64,000 nucleotides of DNA, from positions 2,914,001-2,978,000 of the forward strand of contig NZ_CP077970.1 in the NCBI RefSeq assembly GCF_024758505.1, given 5' to 3'. The translations under genes and the position numbers were made by a program. The DNA is from Bradyrhizobium arachidis. GTDB taxonomy: Bacteria; Pseudomonadota; Alphaproteobacteria; Rhizobiales; Xanthobacteraceae. Shown piece by piece: positions 62,213 to 64,000 of this stretch. A model generated the notes under the pieces. That model was not told the origin of the DNA. It saw only the letters and a list, made by a program, of their open reading frames with translations, and made no database searches. The stretch's first letter is position 1. Every line of letters starts with the position of its first letter.

Positions 62213-63187
62213 TTGGACACCAAACGTTTGGAGGCTTTCATCAAGGTCGTGGATCTCGGCAGCATGACGAGCGCGGCGAAGGTGCTGAATGTCGCGCAGC
62301 CGGCCCTGAGCCAGCACATTGCGAGCCTGGAGGCTGATTTCAAATGCAAGCTGCTCGACCGCAGCGCCCGCGGGGTCAAGCCCACCGAGGCCGGACGAAT
62401 CCTCTATCGCTATGCCAAGTCGATCCAGCGGCAGATCGAGGAGGCCAGGCGCACCATTCTGGACAACAAGCCGGAGTTGACCGGCAACGTCACGATCGGC
62501 CTGGCCCCACTCAGCTCAGCGGCATTGCTCGCGACGCCGCTGCTGATGCAGGTCCGTGAACGCTTTCCCGGCATCGTGCCGCACATTTACGACAGCTCCG
62601 GGATCATGCTCAGCGAAATGATGCTGAAGGGGAGCATGGATATGGCTGTCCTCTACGGCGAGCGCCCGGTGACCGGTCTCGATTACAAGCCGCTGATGCG
62701 CGAATACTTTTACCTTGTCGCACCCCGCAGCATGTATCCGGAGCAGATGCCTCCGGAGGAAGTTTCGGCGGCGGAGGTCGCGCAATTCGACCTGCTTCTC
62801 CCATATCGGGAATCCTTCCTGCGACAGACGGTCGAGCGGGTCTGCGCGGAGGTGGGGCTCCGCCCGCGCATCGTCGCCGAGATCCATTCCCAATCGACCC
62901 TCTCTTCGGCGATTGCAGCCGGAGTGGGGGCGGCCGTGCTGCCCATGTCGATCGCAAAGGAGTTGCCGAACCTCGACGAGCTCTGCATTCGGCGGATCGA
63001 TGCGCCGTCGGCCTCGCAGCAGATGTCGCTATGCATTTCCGATAACGCTGCCTTGTCCGACGCCGCATTCGCTGTTTACAAGATATTGCTCGAGATCATC
63101 GTCAAGACCTGGGGGCAGTTCGATTGTCCCCCCGGTTCGGCCGCCATCGCTGCGTCGCCGCTGAATGTCCCGAAGGACGAGCCATAA
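62213..63187 (+). CDS. LysR-family regulator (Nac/Cbl-like)
   Basis: A 324-residue regulator with helix-turn-helix DTKRLEAFIKVVDLGSMTSAAKVLNVAQPALSQHIASLE, and effector domain starting GNVTIGLAPLSSAALLATPLLMQVRE. It is clearly paralogous to the regulator at 41111. The TTG start is chosen because GGAGG lies 8 bp upstream and homology begins there. It is divergent from the accB-pxp operon and probably controls it. Confidence 0.87.
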   Translation: MDTKRLEAFIKVVDLGSMTSAAKVLNVAQPALSQHIASLEADFKCKLLDRSARGVKPTEAGRILYRYAKSIQRQIEEARRTILDNKPELTGNVTIGLAPLSSAALLATPLLMQVRERFPGIVPHIYDSSGIMLSEMMLKGSMDMAVLYGERPVTGLDYKPLMREYFYLVAPRSMYPEQMPPEEVSAAEVAQFDLLLPYRESFLRQTVERVCAEVGLRPRIVAEIHSQSTLSSAIAAGVGAAVLPMSIAKELPNLDELCIRRIDAPSASQQMSLCISDNAALSDAAFAVYKILLEIIVKTWGQFDCPPGSAAIAASPLNVPKDEP

Positions 63188-63284
63188 CGAAACACGATGT
63201 GGCAATCCTAAAATCTGAAATTCTCCGATGTGAGACGGTCGACTATCTCAGGTGAAGCGCAGATTGCGGACCCTTGGAGGGACC

Positions 63285-63956
63285 ATGGTTCACGTTGTCA
63301 GAACATTCGATCGGCCTGGTGCAGACCTCGTCGAGCGCATCAAGCAGTTTCCTCCATCCACTCTTCACGAGGCTCAGGGGCGATCGGGTGCGCTGACCTC
63401 CCGCATCAAGCCGATCTATTCCGGGATGCGCGCCTGCGGGCCGGCGCTGACGGTGAGTTGCCATCCGGCCGACAACATGATGTTGATCACGGCGATTTCG
63501 CTGGCCAAGCCGGGCGACGTGCTCGTGGTGAGCGCGGGCGATCATCCCGAGCAGGGCGGCTTCGGCGAGGTGCTGGCGACGGCCTGCGTTGCCAAGGGCA
63601 TCGTCGGCCTGGTCACCGATGCCGGCGTTCGCGACGGTCTGGCGGTGCGCGACACCGGCTTCAACGTCTTCTCCTACGGCCTGTGCATGAAGGGCACCGT
63701 CAAGGAGACCCTCGGCTACATCAATCAGCCGATCGTCATCGGCGGAATTGCCGTCCGCCCCGGCGATATCGTGAGTGCCGACGACGATGGAGTCGTCATC
63801 GTGCCGAAGGAGAACATCGCCGACGTCTGCGTCAAGTCGGCGGCGCGCGAGGAGAAGGAAGCCGGCGTGATGAAGGCGCTCAAGGCCGGCGGCGACATCC
63901 TCGAACTCTCCGGCATCGGCAAGGTGCTGGAGTCCAAGGGCTGCACCTTCGCCTGA
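63285..63956 (+). CDS. RraA-family aldolase (4-hydroxy-4-methyl-2-oxoglutarate aldolase-like)
   Basis: A 223-residue protein of the RraA/HMG aldolase family. Blocks: STLHEAQGRSGALTSRIKPIYSGMRACGPALTVSCHPADN near residue 25, GDVLVVSAGDHPEQGGFGEVLATACVAKGIVGLVTDAGVRD near residue 77 (with the conserved Gly-Gly-x-Gly-Glu and VTDAGVRD, which bind metal and pyruvate), and RPGDIVSADDDGVVIVPKE near residue 160. I start it at the ATG after TTGGAGGGA; an in-frame GTG 11 codons upstream is weaker. Possible pyruvate-forming aldolase step of the pathway. Confidence 0.85.
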   Translation: MVHVVRTFDRPGADLVERIKQFPPSTLHEAQGRSGALTSRIKPIYSGMRACGPALTVSCHPADNMMLITAISLAKPGDVLVVSAGDHPEQGGFGEVLATACVAKGIVGLVTDAGVRDGLAVRDTGFNVFSYGLCMKGTVKETLGYINQPIVIGGIAVRPGDIVSADDDGVVIVPKENIADVCVKSAAREEKEAGVMKALKAGGDILELSGIGKVLESKGCTFA

Positions 63957-64000
63957 GCGGTCGCGCGCCGCAAGCGGGCAATGACGGGAGATCAGGTGTC

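Noticed and set aside
1..64000. CRISPR arrays, rRNA genes, insertion sequences
   Set aside because: No regularly spaced repeats, no rRNA sequence and no transposase gene or terminal inverted repeats were seen.

Overview
The window looks like a chromosomal segment of a Bradyrhizobium-type alphaproteobacterium. The grounds are high GC, many GTG and some TTG starts behind strong purine-rich ribosome sites, a large investment in ABC importers for sugars and amino-acid-like compounds, and an inositol-catabolic locus. The genus is inferred from gene content and style, not from a marker gene. All assignments were made by reading the sequence, without a database search.

Bases 1 to about 5300 are the right end of an integrated element. 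It carries two metallophosphoesterase genes, an unknown 305-residue protein, a decayed integrase remnant, a frameshifted small secreted-protein gene, three small genes, a full-length tyrosine integrase on the minus strand, and an att-like 3' half of a tRNA-Lys(CUU) gene.

From 5.4 to 28 kb is a sugar and cyclitol catabolic region. The first block is a LacI repressor with a 20-bp operator and a CUT1-type importer (binding protein, two permeases, ATPase), followed by TIM-barrel isomerases and Gfo/Idh/MocA dehydrogenases. The second block is inositol-type: iolD, iolE, several Gfo/Idh/MocA dehydrogenases (two resembling inositol dehydrogenases), an SDR, an RpiR regulator and a ribose-type importer. 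Three copies of a TTGCAA-N6-TTGCAA-like box precede its three transcription units, so it reads as one RpiR regulon.

From 28.4 to 34.7 kb is a small tricarboxylate-like locus: an aconitase homologue, an MFS transporter, a GntR regulator with two DNA-binding domains and a Tat-exported beta-propeller lactonase. Two matching TTTTAT-N3-ATAAAA boxes lie in front of the transporter and the lactonase.

From 35 to 64 kb is a large region that appears devoted to amide, lactam or hydantoin-like nitrogen compounds. It contains a branched-chain-type importer, an aminotransferase, a LysR regulator, hydantoinase/oxoprolinase HyuA and HyuB, an SDR, an HpcH/HpaI aldolase, a second SDR and aminotransferase, a polyamine-type importer, pxpB-pxpC-pxpA, and a convergent operon. 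That operon encodes an SDR, biotin carboxyl carrier protein, biotin carboxylase, a second pxpB and pxpC, and a carrier-like protein that has lost its biotin lysine. A second LysR gene and an RraA-family aldolase close the window. ATA-N9-TAT sites, the half-site pattern known for Nac/Cbl-type LysR proteins, lie before the importer, before hyuA and before the second LysR gene. The most interesting object is the convergent operon at 57.3 to 61.3 kb: biotin carboxylase, carrier and a KipI/KipA pair are the separated domains of a urea-carboxylase-type enzyme.
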